In this document: positions 7,549-14,724 of the stretch, piece after piece | Layout: each line of letters begins with the position of its first letter | Numbering within the stretch: the first letter of the stretch is position 1 | Assembly: GCA_963606545.1 (NCBI GenBank) | Contig: CAVCYP010000029.1 | Coordinates: forward strand, 1-21,977 | Direction of reading: 5' to 3' | Length of the DNA: 21,977 nt | DNA from: UBA9732 sp963606545 | GTDB taxonomy: Bacteria > Spirochaetota > Spirochaetia > Sphaerochaetales > Sphaerochaetaceae | The notes under the pieces: model-generated | Seen by the model: only the letters and a program-made list of their open reading frames with translations | Databases searched by the model: none | What the model was told of the DNA's origin: nothing | Translations under genes and position numbers: made by a program

Positions 7549-7552
7549 TATA
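7524..7552 (+). promoter_or_regulatory. candidate promoter for the amino-sugar operon
   Basis: TTGTAA (7524-7529), a 17-base spacer and TATATA (7547-7552) form a good sigma-70-type promoter about 90 bases before the ATG at 7644. The -35 lies in the third 22-bp-spaced repeat. Confidence 0.5.
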
Positions 7553-7643
7553 AGAAACAGACTTCCAAGGTTGACGGTATCTGTTTTTGCCTTAAATAAT
7601 GGCCTTAAATGAGGCTTTCAGTGGCTTTCAAAGGGGTGAAAAT

Positions 7644-8306
7644 ATGATTAAAACTGTTGATTTATTTGATCTATCGCACACTTTAGCAAAGACGTACCTT
7701 GAAGGGTTTGAGTATCCATGGCAGGCGTTAGCTGGAATTAAAAGCTTGATAGTTGAGCTTGGAAAGACTTTGCCTAAAGCGGAGTACGATGAAGTGAAAG
7801 AAAATGTCTGGATTCATAAGACGGCCAAAGTTTTTGAATCGGCTTACATTGGTGGCCCATGTATCATTGGTGCTAACACAGAGGTTCGTCAGTGCGCTTT
7901 TATTAGAGGTAGTGCATTAATTGGTAATGACTGTGTCATTGGAAACTCAGTAGAGCTAAAAAATGTAATCATTTTTGATAGTTGTCAGGTGCCACATTTT
8001 AACTACGTAGGCGACAGTATCTTAGGTTTCCACGCGCACCTAGGTGCCGGTGCTATAACTTCAAACATCAAGGCCGACAAGAAAAACATTGTTGTCCACG
8101 GGGAGGAAGAATATGAGACTGGCCTTAGAAAAATGGGTGCCATGCTGGGGGACTTTGTTGACGTTGGCTGTAACAGTGTTCTGAATCCTGGCACAGTTAT
8201 TGGAAGGAATACTAACGTATATCCAATGTCCTGTATTAGGGGTGTAGTTAAAGAAAATTGCATATACAAGAGCTCTCAGGCTATTGTTGCTAAAGAAAAT
8301 AGATAA
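7644..8306 (+). CDS. left-handed beta-helix acyltransferase, GlmU C-domain-like
   Basis: This 220-residue protein is built largely of hexapeptide repeats. From about residue 60 on, the pattern I-G-x-x-x-x recurs (AYIGGPCIIGANTEV, ALIGNDCVIGNSVEL, SILGFHAHLGAGAITSN, AMLGDFVDVGCNSVLNPGTVIGRNT), the signature of left-handed beta-helix acyltransferases. The first 50 residues (VDLFDLSHTLAKTYLEGF) are a helical cap. It resembles the acetyltransferase half of GlmU, and similar proteins are often labelled UDP-GlcNAc pyrophosphorylase. However, it lacks the N-terminal nucleotidyltransferase domain with its LxxGxGTRM motif, so UTP chemistry is unlikely. The next gene, 16 bases on, is glmM, whose product GlcN-1-P is the GlmU acetyltransferase substrate; that pairing supports acetylation of GlcN-1-P. 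ATG 7644 is chosen over ATG 7599 because AAGGGG lies seven bases before it. Confidence 0.75.
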   Translation: MIKTVDLFDLSHTLAKTYLEGFEYPWQALAGIKSLIVELGKTLPKAEYDEVKENVWIHKTAKVFESAYIGGPCIIGANTEVRQCAFIRGSALIGNDCVIGNSVELKNVIIFDSCQVPHFNYVGDSILGFHAHLGAGAITSNIKADKKNIVVHGEEEYETGLRKMGAMLGDFVDVGCNSVLNPGTVIGRNTNVYPMSCIRGVVKENCIYKSSQAIVAKENR

Positions 8307-8322
8307 ATAAGGGGAAAGAAAA

Positions 8323-9708
8323 ATGGGAAGATATTTTGGAACAGACGGTTTTAGAGGCGAGTCTAACAAGGTTCTTACAGCAGATCATGCTTACAAGGTT
8401 GGCAGATTTTTAGGTTGGTATTTTAAGTCACAAAAGCTTCAGCGTGGTGATGAAACAAGTCCAAAAATCGTTATAGGAAAGGATACGAGAAGATCGTGCT
8501 ATATGTTTGAGTATATGCTGGCTGGAGGCATTGTAGCTTCAGGCGGAGATGTGTATTTGATGCACGTAACCACAACGCCATCTGTTGCGTATATAGCTAG
8601 AGTGGATGATTTTGACTGTGGCATAATGATTACTGCTTCTCATAACCCTTACTACGATAACGGCATAAAGATTATCAACAAGTATGGCGAGAAGATGGAG
8701 GAGGCGGTTTTAAGCCTCTGTGAAGATTACATAGACGGCAAGCTGGAGTGCTTTGGCCAGAAGTGGGACGAGCTTCCGTTTGCTACAAAGCATAACATTG
8801 GTCAGATGATTGACTATGTATCGGGTAGAAATAGGTATATAGGGTATTTGATTTCGTTGAGCAAGTATTCGTTCCGTGGGGTGAAAGTTGGCCTAGACTG
8901 TGCAAATGGTGCATCTTGGAGCATTGCGCGTGCTGTTTTTGAGGCGCTGGGGGCTAAGACCTACGTTATCAATGCAGATCCAAATGGCTTTAACGTTAAC
9001 GAAAACGCCGGCTCTACCCATATTGAAGGCCTGCAAAAGCTGGTGCTGGATAAGGGGCTTGATGTAGGTTTTGCCTTTGACGGAGATGCGGACAGATGTC
9101 TAGCCGTTGACGAGAAAGGCAATGTTGTTACAGGCGACCATATCTTGTACATGTACGGAAAGTACATGAAGGCAAGGGGCAAGCTGCTTTCCAACACGGT
9201 CGTTGCAACAGTTATGTCCAATTACGGCTTCTTCAAGGCTCTAGAGGAAGAGGGCATTGATTACGTAAAGACCAAAGTTGGCGATAAGTACGTTCACGAC
9301 TACATGATTGAGCATGGCTGCAGAATTGGCGGAGAGCAGAGCGGACACATCATTTTTGCCAAGTACGCTTCAACTGGCGACGGCATTCTCACTGCCATTA
9401 AAGTCATGGAAGTCCTGCTTGCCAACAAAAAGAAGCTAAGTGAGCTGGCCGGGGGCATGACGGTCTATCCTCAGGTGCTTGTCAACGTCAAAGTCTCCAA
9501 CAAAACTGAAGTCATGGAAGACGAAGACGTGCTTGCCTCTATAGCCGATGTCTCTCACAAGCTCGAAAATCATGGTAGAGTTTTAGTCCGAGAAAGTGGA
9601 ACAGAACCCGTTATTCGTGTTATGGTTGAAGCAGAAAGCCAAGAAACCTGTCATCACTATGTGGATGAGGTAATTGCTGTAATTAAGAAGAAGGGCTACG
9701 CCTTATAA
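8323..9708 (+). CDS. glmM: phosphoglucosamine mutase / phosphohexomutase GlmM
   Basis: GlmM converts glucosamine-6-phosphate to glucosamine-1-phosphate for peptidoglycan and other amino-sugar precursors. The 461-residue protein has the complete alpha-D-phosphohexomutase set: GRYFGTDGFRGE at the N-terminus, the phosphoserine loop ITASHNPYYDNG with Ser106, the metal loop DGDADR (253-258), the sugar loop GGEQSGH (336-342) and the phosphate loop RESGTEPVIRVMVE near the C-terminus. The opening GTDGFRGE and the GGEQSGH loop favour GlmM over phosphomannomutase. AAGGGG precedes the ATG. Flanked by a GlmU-acetyltransferase-like gene and nagB (27 bases downstream), it is the centre of an amino-sugar operon. 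Specificity between GlcN and other hexoses is inferred from motifs and neighbours. Confidence 0.9.
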   Translation: MGRYFGTDGFRGESNKVLTADHAYKVGRFLGWYFKSQKLQRGDETSPKIVIGKDTRRSCYMFEYMLAGGIVASGGDVYLMHVTTTPSVAYIARVDDFDCGIMITASHNPYYDNGIKIINKYGEKMEEAVLSLCEDYIDGKLECFGQKWDELPFATKHNIGQMIDYVSGRNRYIGYLISLSKYSFRGVKVGLDCANGASWSIARAVFEALGAKTYVINADPNGFNVNENAGSTHIEGLQKLVLDKGLDVGFAFDGDADRCLAVDEKGNVVTGDHILYMYGKYMKARGKLLSNTVVATVMSNYGFFKALEEEGIDYVKTKVGDKYVHDYMIEHGCRIGGEQSGHIIFAKYASTGDGILTAIKVMEVLLANKKKLSELAGGMTVYPQVLVNVKVSNKTEVMEDEDVLASIADVSHKLENHGRVLVRESGTEPVIRVMVEAESQETCHHYVDEVIAVIKKKGYAL

Positions 9709-9735
9709 AGTGCCTTATAATTTTAGGAGGAAACA

Positions 9736-10524
9736 ATGAGAGTAATTATTCAGAAAGATTACCAGAATATGAGCCTTTGGGCTGCACGTCATATTGCAGA
9801 TGCAATTAATGCACACAAAGAGGCTAGACCTTTTGTTCTTGGCCTTCCTACCGGTTCATCTCCAATTGGTGTTTACAAAGAGCTTGCTAGAATGAATAAG
9901 GCCGGTGAGGTCTCTTTTAAGAACGTTGTAACCTTCAACATGGATGAGTATGTTGGCCTGCCAAAGACTCATGACCAGAGCTACTGGTACTTTATGTGGA
10001 GTAACTTCTTTGATTATATTGATATTCCAAAAGAAAATATCAACATTCTTGATGGCATGGCTAAAGACCCTGAAGCGGAGTGCGCCCGCTATGAAGCCAA
10101 GATTGCTGCTTATGGCGGAATTGACCTTTTTATGGGCGGAATTGGCGTTGATGGCCACATTGCTTTCAATGAGCCCTTTACCTCCCTTGCTTCAAGAACT
10201 GGCGTAAGAACGCTTACAACAGATACCAAGATTGTAAATTCAAGATTCTTTGACAATGATCCAAACAAGGTTCCTTCTTACGCCCTTTCTGTTGGTGTTG
10301 GAACTGTCACAGACTCAAAGGAAGTAATGATTCTTATCAACGGCCACAACAAGGCAAGAGCTCTTGCTCATACAGTTGAAGGTGGCGTCAGTCAGATGTG
10401 GACTTGTAGCGCACTTCAGCTTCACAAGAACGCCTTAATTGTCTGCGACGAGCCCGCCTGTGGCGAACTCAAAGTTGATACTTACAAATACTTCTTGGAC
10501 GTTGAGAAGGCTGAGCGACTGTAA
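9736..10524 (+). CDS. nagB: glucosamine-6-phosphate deaminase NagB
   Basis: NagB interconverts glucosamine-6-phosphate with fructose-6-phosphate and ammonia. The 262-residue protein has LGLPTGSSPIGVY, TFNMDEYVGL (Asp70 equals the catalytic Asp72 of E. coli) and MGGIGVDGHIAFNEP (Asp139, His141, Glu146 equal to Asp141, His143, Glu148). All catalytic residues are present at a constant offset of two. A strong AGGAGG precedes the ATG. The stop is seven bases from the stop of convergent rpoN. Being last in an operon with glmM rather than nagA raises the possibility that it runs in the biosynthetic direction; the sequence alone cannot decide. Confidence 0.94.
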   Translation: MRVIIQKDYQNMSLWAARHIADAINAHKEARPFVLGLPTGSSPIGVYKELARMNKAGEVSFKNVVTFNMDEYVGLPKTHDQSYWYFMWSNFFDYIDIPKENINILDGMAKDPEAECARYEAKIAAYGGIDLFMGGIGVDGHIAFNEPFTSLASRTGVRTLTTDTKIVNSRFFDNDPNKVPSYALSVGVGTVTDSKEVMILINGHNKARALAHTVEGGVSQMWTCSALQLHKNALIVCDEPACGELKVDTYKYFLDVEKAERL

Positions 10525-10531
10525 AGCTTTC

Positions 10532-11947
10532 TCAGTTTCTTTGATAAGAGGAGTTGATGTTGAGCTCTTTGCGGTACTTGCTAACGGTACGGCGAGCACA
10601 ATCAACTCCTTTTTCTTTAAGTAGGTCTGAAATCTTTTGGTCTGAAAGTGCGCCGTTTTGTTCAATTATTTCTTTAATCATGTCTTTTACGACGTTACGG
10701 GATACCGTTTCATTTGGAGAGGTGGTGGAACTTACACCTTGAGAGAAGAAATATTTAAGTTGGAAGATTCCCCAGTCCGTTTCCACGTACTTAGACTGGG
10801 CTAGCCTGCTCATGGTGGTTTCATGAACTCCAATTTTCTCTGCAACATCTTTGAGCTTCATGGGCTTTAGATATCTTGGACCCCTTAGAAAAAAATCTCT
10901 TTGCAAATCCATCAAAGCAAGGGCCGCGTTATAAAGAGTTTTAAATCTAAGATTGACCTGATCAATTAACGTAGTGGCTTCTTTTATTTTTGCATTAATC
11001 CATTTATTGGTTTCTTTTGCATCAGGACCTTTTAATTGCTTTGAAAGAGCACAGAAGTCTTGAGAAATTTCTAAGTCAGGAAGGTCTCCTCTGTTTAATT
11101 CAAGACTTAGGGTCCCATTTTTGTTATGGATGGAAAAATCTGGTTCTATCAGGACTTCAGCGTCAGTACCATAACTGCGTCCCGGATACGGGGTGAGAGA
11201 TTTAAGAATATCTACAAAAGAGCTCAAATCTTCTTCTGAAATTTTAAGTGCCATGGCAGCTTCTTTCATCTTGCCTGCGCTAATTTTTTCAAGCTGGTTA
11301 TTCACAAGATTTGAGAAGATTTCAAGGTCACTTTCTGCCATCCCTAGGTTCTTTGCTTGAAGGATGAGAGACTCTTTGACATTGGCAACGCAGACTCCAG
11401 AAGGTTCAAAGCTTTGAACCGTATTGATAGCCTGATTTATAACATCTTGGCTAAAATTTGAGGTCTCAAATAGGTTTTGGGGGGTCAAAATTAAAAATCC
11501 ATTGGCGTCTAGGTTGCTAATTAACATTGCTGCTGCTTTCTCAACATCCTCAGAACTAGAGGCTTCATTAAGCTGTTCTGTTAAATATTCTTGGAGGGTT
11601 TTTCCTTGGACAGAAGAATTCTCCAGCATTTGATTTGCTCTGTCAGAAGCGTCTTCTGCGTCAGCAGAGTAATAGGAATCAGTAGGCACATAAGAGTCTA
11701 AAGAGGCTTCATAGTAGGAAGAATCAGCATCATCATAGCCGTCATCAAAACTTTCTGCGGGGGGCTCTTTTAGGTTTATTTCTTGGAATTCCCGTTCAGG
11801 AATTTCCAGTGCTGGGTTTTCTTCTATTGCCTGCTGAAGGTGAGCCTTTAGCTCAAGAATTGGCATTGGTAGCAAGGCTAGAGACTGTAGCATTTGAGGC
11901 GATAGAGTTTGTTCTTGCTTTAAGCTTTGAGTAAGCCCTAAATCCAT
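10532..11947 (-). CDS. rpoN: RNA polymerase sigma-54 factor RpoN
   Basis: Sigma-54 directs RNA polymerase to -24/-12 promoters and needs an AAA+ activator. The 471-residue protein has the Gln/Leu-rich Region I (LTQSLKQEQTLSPQMLQSL...ENPALEI), an acidic, Asp/Ser/Tyr-rich Region II at about 55-110, the core-binding domain, a helix-turn-helix (VHETTMSRLAQSKYVETDWG) and the C-terminal RpoN box ARRTVSKYR (451-459). It is the fourth gene of the lptC-lptA-lptB-rpoN run, 18 bases after lptB, the same order as in enterobacteria. AAGGG lies upstream of the ATG. No hpf or PTS-type gene follows; nagB is convergent. No sigma-54-dependent activator is encoded in the window. Confidence 0.95.
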   Translation of the reverse strand: MDLGLTQSLKQEQTLSPQMLQSLALLPMPILELKAHLQQAIEENPALEIPEREFQEINLKEPPAESFDDGYDDADSSYYEASLDSYVPTDSYYSADAEDASDRANQMLENSSVQGKTLQEYLTEQLNEASSSEDVEKAAAMLISNLDANGFLILTPQNLFETSNFSQDVINQAINTVQSFEPSGVCVANVKESLILQAKNLGMAESDLEIFSNLVNNQLEKISAGKMKEAAMALKISEEDLSSFVDILKSLTPYPGRSYGTDAEVLIEPDFSIHNKNGTLSLELNRGDLPDLEISQDFCALSKQLKGPDAKETNKWINAKIKEATTLIDQVNLRFKTLYNAALALMDLQRDFFLRGPRYLKPMKLKDVAEKIGVHETTMSRLAQSKYVETDWGIFQLKYFFSQGVSSTTSPNETVSRNVVKDMIKEIIEQNGALSDQKISDLLKEKGVDCARRTVSKYRKELNINSSYQRN

Positions 11948-11965
11948 CTTGTAACCCTTTACTCT

Positions 11966-12691
11966 TTACTCAAACGACTCTCCAAAGTAGATGTCTCTAG
12001 CAATTTCATTTGCCAGAAGCTCGTTTTTTCCGCCAGAAACTAAGATGGAACCGTCACTAATTATGTGAGAACAGGTGGTGATGGAAAGGGCATCTCTGAC
12101 GTTGTGGTCCGTCAGAAGTATCCCAATCCCAAGTCTAGCTAAAGACCTGACAATTTGTTTAATTTCATAAACCGCCTTTGGGTCAATACCGGCAAAAGGT
12201 TCATCCAAAAGAAGGAACCTTGGACTTGTTGCAAGACAGCGGGCAATTTCAGTTCTTCTGCGTTCTCCACCTGAGAGGGTGTAGCCTTTTTGCTTTGCAA
12301 GATCAGTTAAACCAAAGGATTTGAGAAGCCCTTGTACTATGGCTTCCTTTTTCTTTTTATCGGTATTTGGTCTGGATTCAACTACAAGTCTTATGTTGTC
12401 TTCAACACTAAGCTTTCTGAAAATTGAAGGTTCCTGTGGCAGATAAGAAATGCCAAGTCTGGCTCTCTTATACATGGGAAGATTTGTAATATCAATGCCG
12501 TTAAGGGAAATGCTTCCACCGTTGTTTGCAATAAAGCCAACAATCATATAGAAAGTAGTGGTCTTTCCAGCTCCATTTGGGCCTAAAAGTCCAATAATTT
12601 GTCCGCTAGACATTTCAAAAGAGATATCTTTTACAACTTCACGCTTTCCATATCTTTTTTTTAGGTTATCCACCCTAAGTATGTTATCCAT
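11966..12691 (-). CDS. lptB: LPS-export-type ABC transporter ATP-binding protein LptB
   Basis: LptB is the cytoplasmic ATPase that powers extraction of lipopolysaccharide or glycolipid from the inner membrane by LptFG. The 241-residue protein has Walker A GPNGAGKTT (37-45), a Q-loop in YLPQEPSIFRKLSVEDN, signature LSGGERRR (139-146), Walker B LLLDEPFAGID (160-170) and the switch His196 in LLTDHNV. The YLPQE and FAGIDP strings are characteristic of LptB among ABC ATPases. Its start overlaps the lptA stop by eight bases, with GGAG inside the lptA 3' end serving as ribosome site. LptF and LptG are not in the window and must lie elsewhere if the system works. Confidence 0.95.
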   Translation of the reverse strand: MDNILRVDNLKKRYGKREVVKDISFEMSSGQIIGLLGPNGAGKTTTFYMIVGFIANNGGSISLNGIDITNLPMYKRARLGISYLPQEPSIFRKLSVEDNIRLVVESRPNTDKKKKEAIVQGLLKSFGLTDLAKQKGYTLSGGERRRTEIARCLATSPRFLLLDEPFAGIDPKAVYEIKQIVRSLARLGIGILLTDHNVRDALSITTCSHIISDGSILVSGGKNELLANEIARDIYFGESFE

Positions 12692-13319
12692 TTACTTCTC
12701 CTGTTATGGAACCGTGCATAGTTATGCCATTGTTTTCTAGGTCAACAATAATCATGGCAGCACTGTAGGTATTGCCGTTCCATTCAATTTTGGCGTTACC
12801 TTTGAGAGTTACTGTCTGGGTTTCATTGTTAAACTCTATACTGTCCGCATTGCAGGTCATAAGTCCGTCATCTGTGACTTTTACAATTTTTGCCATCATT
12901 TGAAGCTTCATCAAAGTGCTCTTTGTGTTGTATTCAAACCATGCACCAGATAGAGTGGCTTCATTTTGAGTGTCCTGAATTTCAATCCAGCCATCAGATA
13001 TTATTTTTTCATCTTCTCTGTTGAAGGAGAGGGATGGGCACTGAAGGCTTAGACCTCTTTCCTCATCCTTTACAATTACATTTCCTTTACAGGAGACATA
13101 TTGATAGTCTGTGCCGTAAAGCTCTATTTCATCTGCCTCAATTGCAAGACCATCTGCAGCAACCTTTGCTCCTCCGGTGAGGCTAACAGATCTATTGCCT
13201 TCCTGTAGATTTACTTTGGTGTAGCCTCCGGAGAAAGTAATGTTAGACGCAAAAACAATGGCTTCATTTAGCAATATTATAATAAAAACCAGTACAAGTT
13301 TGTGTTTTAGGCTATTCAT
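12684..13319 (-). CDS. lptA: periplasmic LPS-transport bridge protein LptA (OstA-like)
   Basis: LptA polymerises or bridges between LptC and LptD to carry glycolipid through the periplasm. The 211-residue protein starts with a signal peptide (MNSLKHK, hydrophobic to about 23, VFA/S). The mature part is a repeat-like beta-jellyroll: VNLQEGNRSVSLTGGAKVAADGLAIEADEIELYG, then LSFNREDEKIISDGWIEI, then MTCNADSIEFNNETQTVTLKGNAKI, alternating strands with G/D turns as in OstA-fold proteins. It overlaps lptC upstream by eight bases and lptB downstream by eight, so translation of the three is probably coupled. Primary identity across LptA proteins is low; the call rests on fold pattern plus gene order. 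Confidence 0.85.
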   Translation of the reverse strand: MNSLKHKLVLVFIIILLNEAIVFASNITFSGGYTKVNLQEGNRSVSLTGGAKVAADGLAIEADEIELYGTDYQYVSCKGNVIVKDEERGLSLQCPSLSFNREDEKIISDGWIEIQDTQNEATLSGAWFEYNTKSTLMKLQMMAKIVKVTDDGLMTCNADSIEFNNETQTVTLKGNAKIEWNGNTYSAAMIIVDLENNGITMHGSITGEVNG

Positions 13320-13851
13320 TTACTACTCCTCTTGTTATGCTTCCAAACTCAAAATTGTTTTCTTCAAGGTTTGCAAAGAAACCTTGAGCTTCAATTTCTG
13401 TTCCATCTTCGTATAGGACTAAAACTGTTCCAGTGGTTTGAAGGGTCATTTCATCATTGTCCCATTCTATTGATTGAGCATATATTTGCAGGTTGTCACT
13501 TTCGCGCTTAATTTCAACGTCATTAGAGAGAATTGCATGGTTGGCCTCTTCATCTATCAGGGCATGACCACAGGTGCCTTCAAAGCCATCCTCGCTATTT
13601 TGTTTAAATTTGACATTCTCCATTATTGTGCCTTTGGAATTGTTGTAAATCTCAATTTTGGAAGCTTCCATTAGAAGGGCATCTTCATTTGGCCTTCCTA
13701 GGGTGTACTGGGCATTTTCAAGAATCATGTCAGGCAGTTCTTGTTCCCCAAGAGGAATGCTCTCAGAGGTTTCCTTAGAACAGGATACTAAGCAGAAAAA
13801 CATCGCGAGAAAAGATACAAGCAAAAAGTGTGCCAGTTTTCTGTTGGTCAT
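13312..13851 (-). CDS. lptC: LptC-like protein with a lipoprotein signal
   Basis: LptC passes glycolipid from the inner-membrane LptB2FG complex to LptA. The 179-residue product has MTNRKLA, a hydrophobic stretch and the lipobox LVSC with Cys24, so it looks like a lipoprotein rather than the single-pass membrane protein of E. coli. The mature part (MILENAQYTLGRPNEDALLMEASKIEIY, ENVKFKQNSEDGFEGTCGHALIDEEANHAILSNDVEI, LQIYAQSIEWDNDEMTLQTTGTVLVLYEDGTEIEAQGF) matches the LptC beta-fold, including the late T-x-G-x-x-x-x-x-x-G repeat. ATG 13851 is chosen; the frame extends to TTG 13866, but that codon sits inside the likely promoter. There is no Shine-Dalgarno site, and a TATATT lies six bases upstream, so the mRNA may be leaderless. 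Confidence 0.82.
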   Translation of the reverse strand: MTNRKLAHFLLVSFLAMFFCLVSCSKETSESIPLGEQELPDMILENAQYTLGRPNEDALLMEASKIEIYNNSKGTIMENVKFKQNSEDGFEGTCGHALIDEEANHAILSNDVEIKRESDNLQIYAQSIEWDNDEMTLQTTGTVLVLYEDGTEIEAQGFFANLEENNFEFGSITRGVVNE

Positions 13852-13857
13852 ATGTTG

Positions 13858-13885
13858 AATATACAACTAAAATAGCCTATTGCAA
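13858..13885 (-). promoter_or_regulatory. candidate lptC promoter, leaderless
   Basis: On the minus strand TTGCAA (13885-13880), a 16-base spacer and TATATT (13863-13858) end six bases before the lptC ATG. The TTGCAA is self-complementary and is also the -35 of the divergent promoter. Confidence 0.45.
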
Positions 13886-13908
13886 AGTAGTTGAATGATG
13901 AGTAAATT
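13880..13908 (+). promoter_or_regulatory. candidate promoter of the YmdB-like gene, leaderless
   Basis: TTGCAA (13880-13885), a 17-base spacer and TAAATT (13903-13908) end six bases before the ATG at 13915. No Shine-Dalgarno site is seen. The -35 is the same palindromic hexamer used in the other direction for lptC. Confidence 0.45.
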
Positions 13909-13914
13909 TGACCT

Positions 13915-14715
13915 ATGAAAGTTTTGTTTTTAGGTGAAATTGTTGGAAAATGTGGTGTAGGTGTTTTAAAAAAAGCACTTAAACCCTTTAAGAAAGAGCG
14001 TGGTATTGACCTTGTCATTGCTAATGGGGAAGGAGCAACAGGAGGCTTTGGTCTTGGCGCACAGACGGCTATTTCCATTCAACATTTTGGAGTTGATATA
14101 ATTACACTTGGAGAGAAAGCCTTCTATAAACCAGATATGGTGGACAATATAGCCAAAAGAGACAGAGTGTTACGTCCTGCTAACTATTCAGAAACCGTTC
14201 CTGGTCGTGGAATTAAATACCTTAATGTTGACGGAAAAAGTGTTTGTGTTATCAATACCCTTGGAATGGGGAATTTTACTACACCACATTTGAATAACCC
14301 CTTCAATTTTGCTGAGACTCTAGTTGCAAATGCTAAGGGGCAGACTAATTTTATTTTCTACGTTTTCCACGCATCAACAACGGCTGAAAAAGTTGCAATG
14401 GGTTTTCTTTTAAACGGTCAAGCCAGTGCCGTTGTTGGTACTCACTGCAAAGTACTAACTTCTGATGGACAAATCCTTTCTGGCGGTACTGCTTATATAA
14501 CTGACCTTGGAAGATGTGGCTCAAGTATGAGTGTTGCTGGCTTTGATCCAGAGACAGAGATTAAACATATAAGAACTCAAACTATGGTGCGTTCTAAAGA
14601 ATGTTGGGATAAACCTCAGTTGCAGGGACTGTTGTGCGAATTTGACGATACCACGGGAAAAGCAGTACAAGTTGAAACAATTAGGCTTGATGTAGAAGTC
14701 CCAGAGATGGAATAA
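13915..14715 (+). CDS. YmdB/TIGR00282-family metallophosphoesterase-like protein, active site altered
   Basis: The 266-residue protein aligns end to end with the YmdB family, dinuclear-iron phosphodiesterases that act on 2',3'-cyclic nucleotides and affect biofilm and motility choice in Bacillus. Opening MKVLFLGEIVGKCG, ANGEGATGGFG, FGVDIITLGEKAF, NPFNFAETL, FHASTTAEK and VVGTHCKVLTSDGQIL all fall in family order. Against the family pattern GDIVG, NGENA, GNHxW, FHAEAT and GTHTHVxTAD, the metal or catalytic residues change: Asp8 is Glu, Glu39 is kept, Asn40 is Gly, Asn67 is Glu, His68 is Lys, His152 and His177 are kept, and the following His is Lys179. Catalysis of the usual kind looks unlikely. 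It is followed nine bases later by the RseC-Nudix gene and is probably co-transcribed with it. Confidence 0.85.
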   Translation: MKVLFLGEIVGKCGVGVLKKALKPFKKERGIDLVIANGEGATGGFGLGAQTAISIQHFGVDIITLGEKAFYKPDMVDNIAKRDRVLRPANYSETVPGRGIKYLNVDGKSVCVINTLGMGNFTTPHLNNPFNFAETLVANAKGQTNFIFYVFHASTTAEKVAMGFLLNGQASAVVGTHCKVLTSDGQILSGGTAYITDLGRCGSSMSVAGFDPETEIKHIRTQTMVRSKECWDKPQLQGLLCEFDDTTGKAVQVETIRLDVEVPEME

Positions 14716-14724
14716 GAGGAAAAA

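Noticed and set aside
7599..7643. Upstream ATG at 7599 as the start of the hexapeptide protein.
   Set aside because: It lacks a ribosome site, while ATG 7644 has AAGGGG at good spacing and gives the expected family-like start.
9697..9720. Nine-base duplication GCCTTATAA at the end of glmM.
   Set aside because: A single short duplication with no other structure; likely chance or a harmless slippage product.
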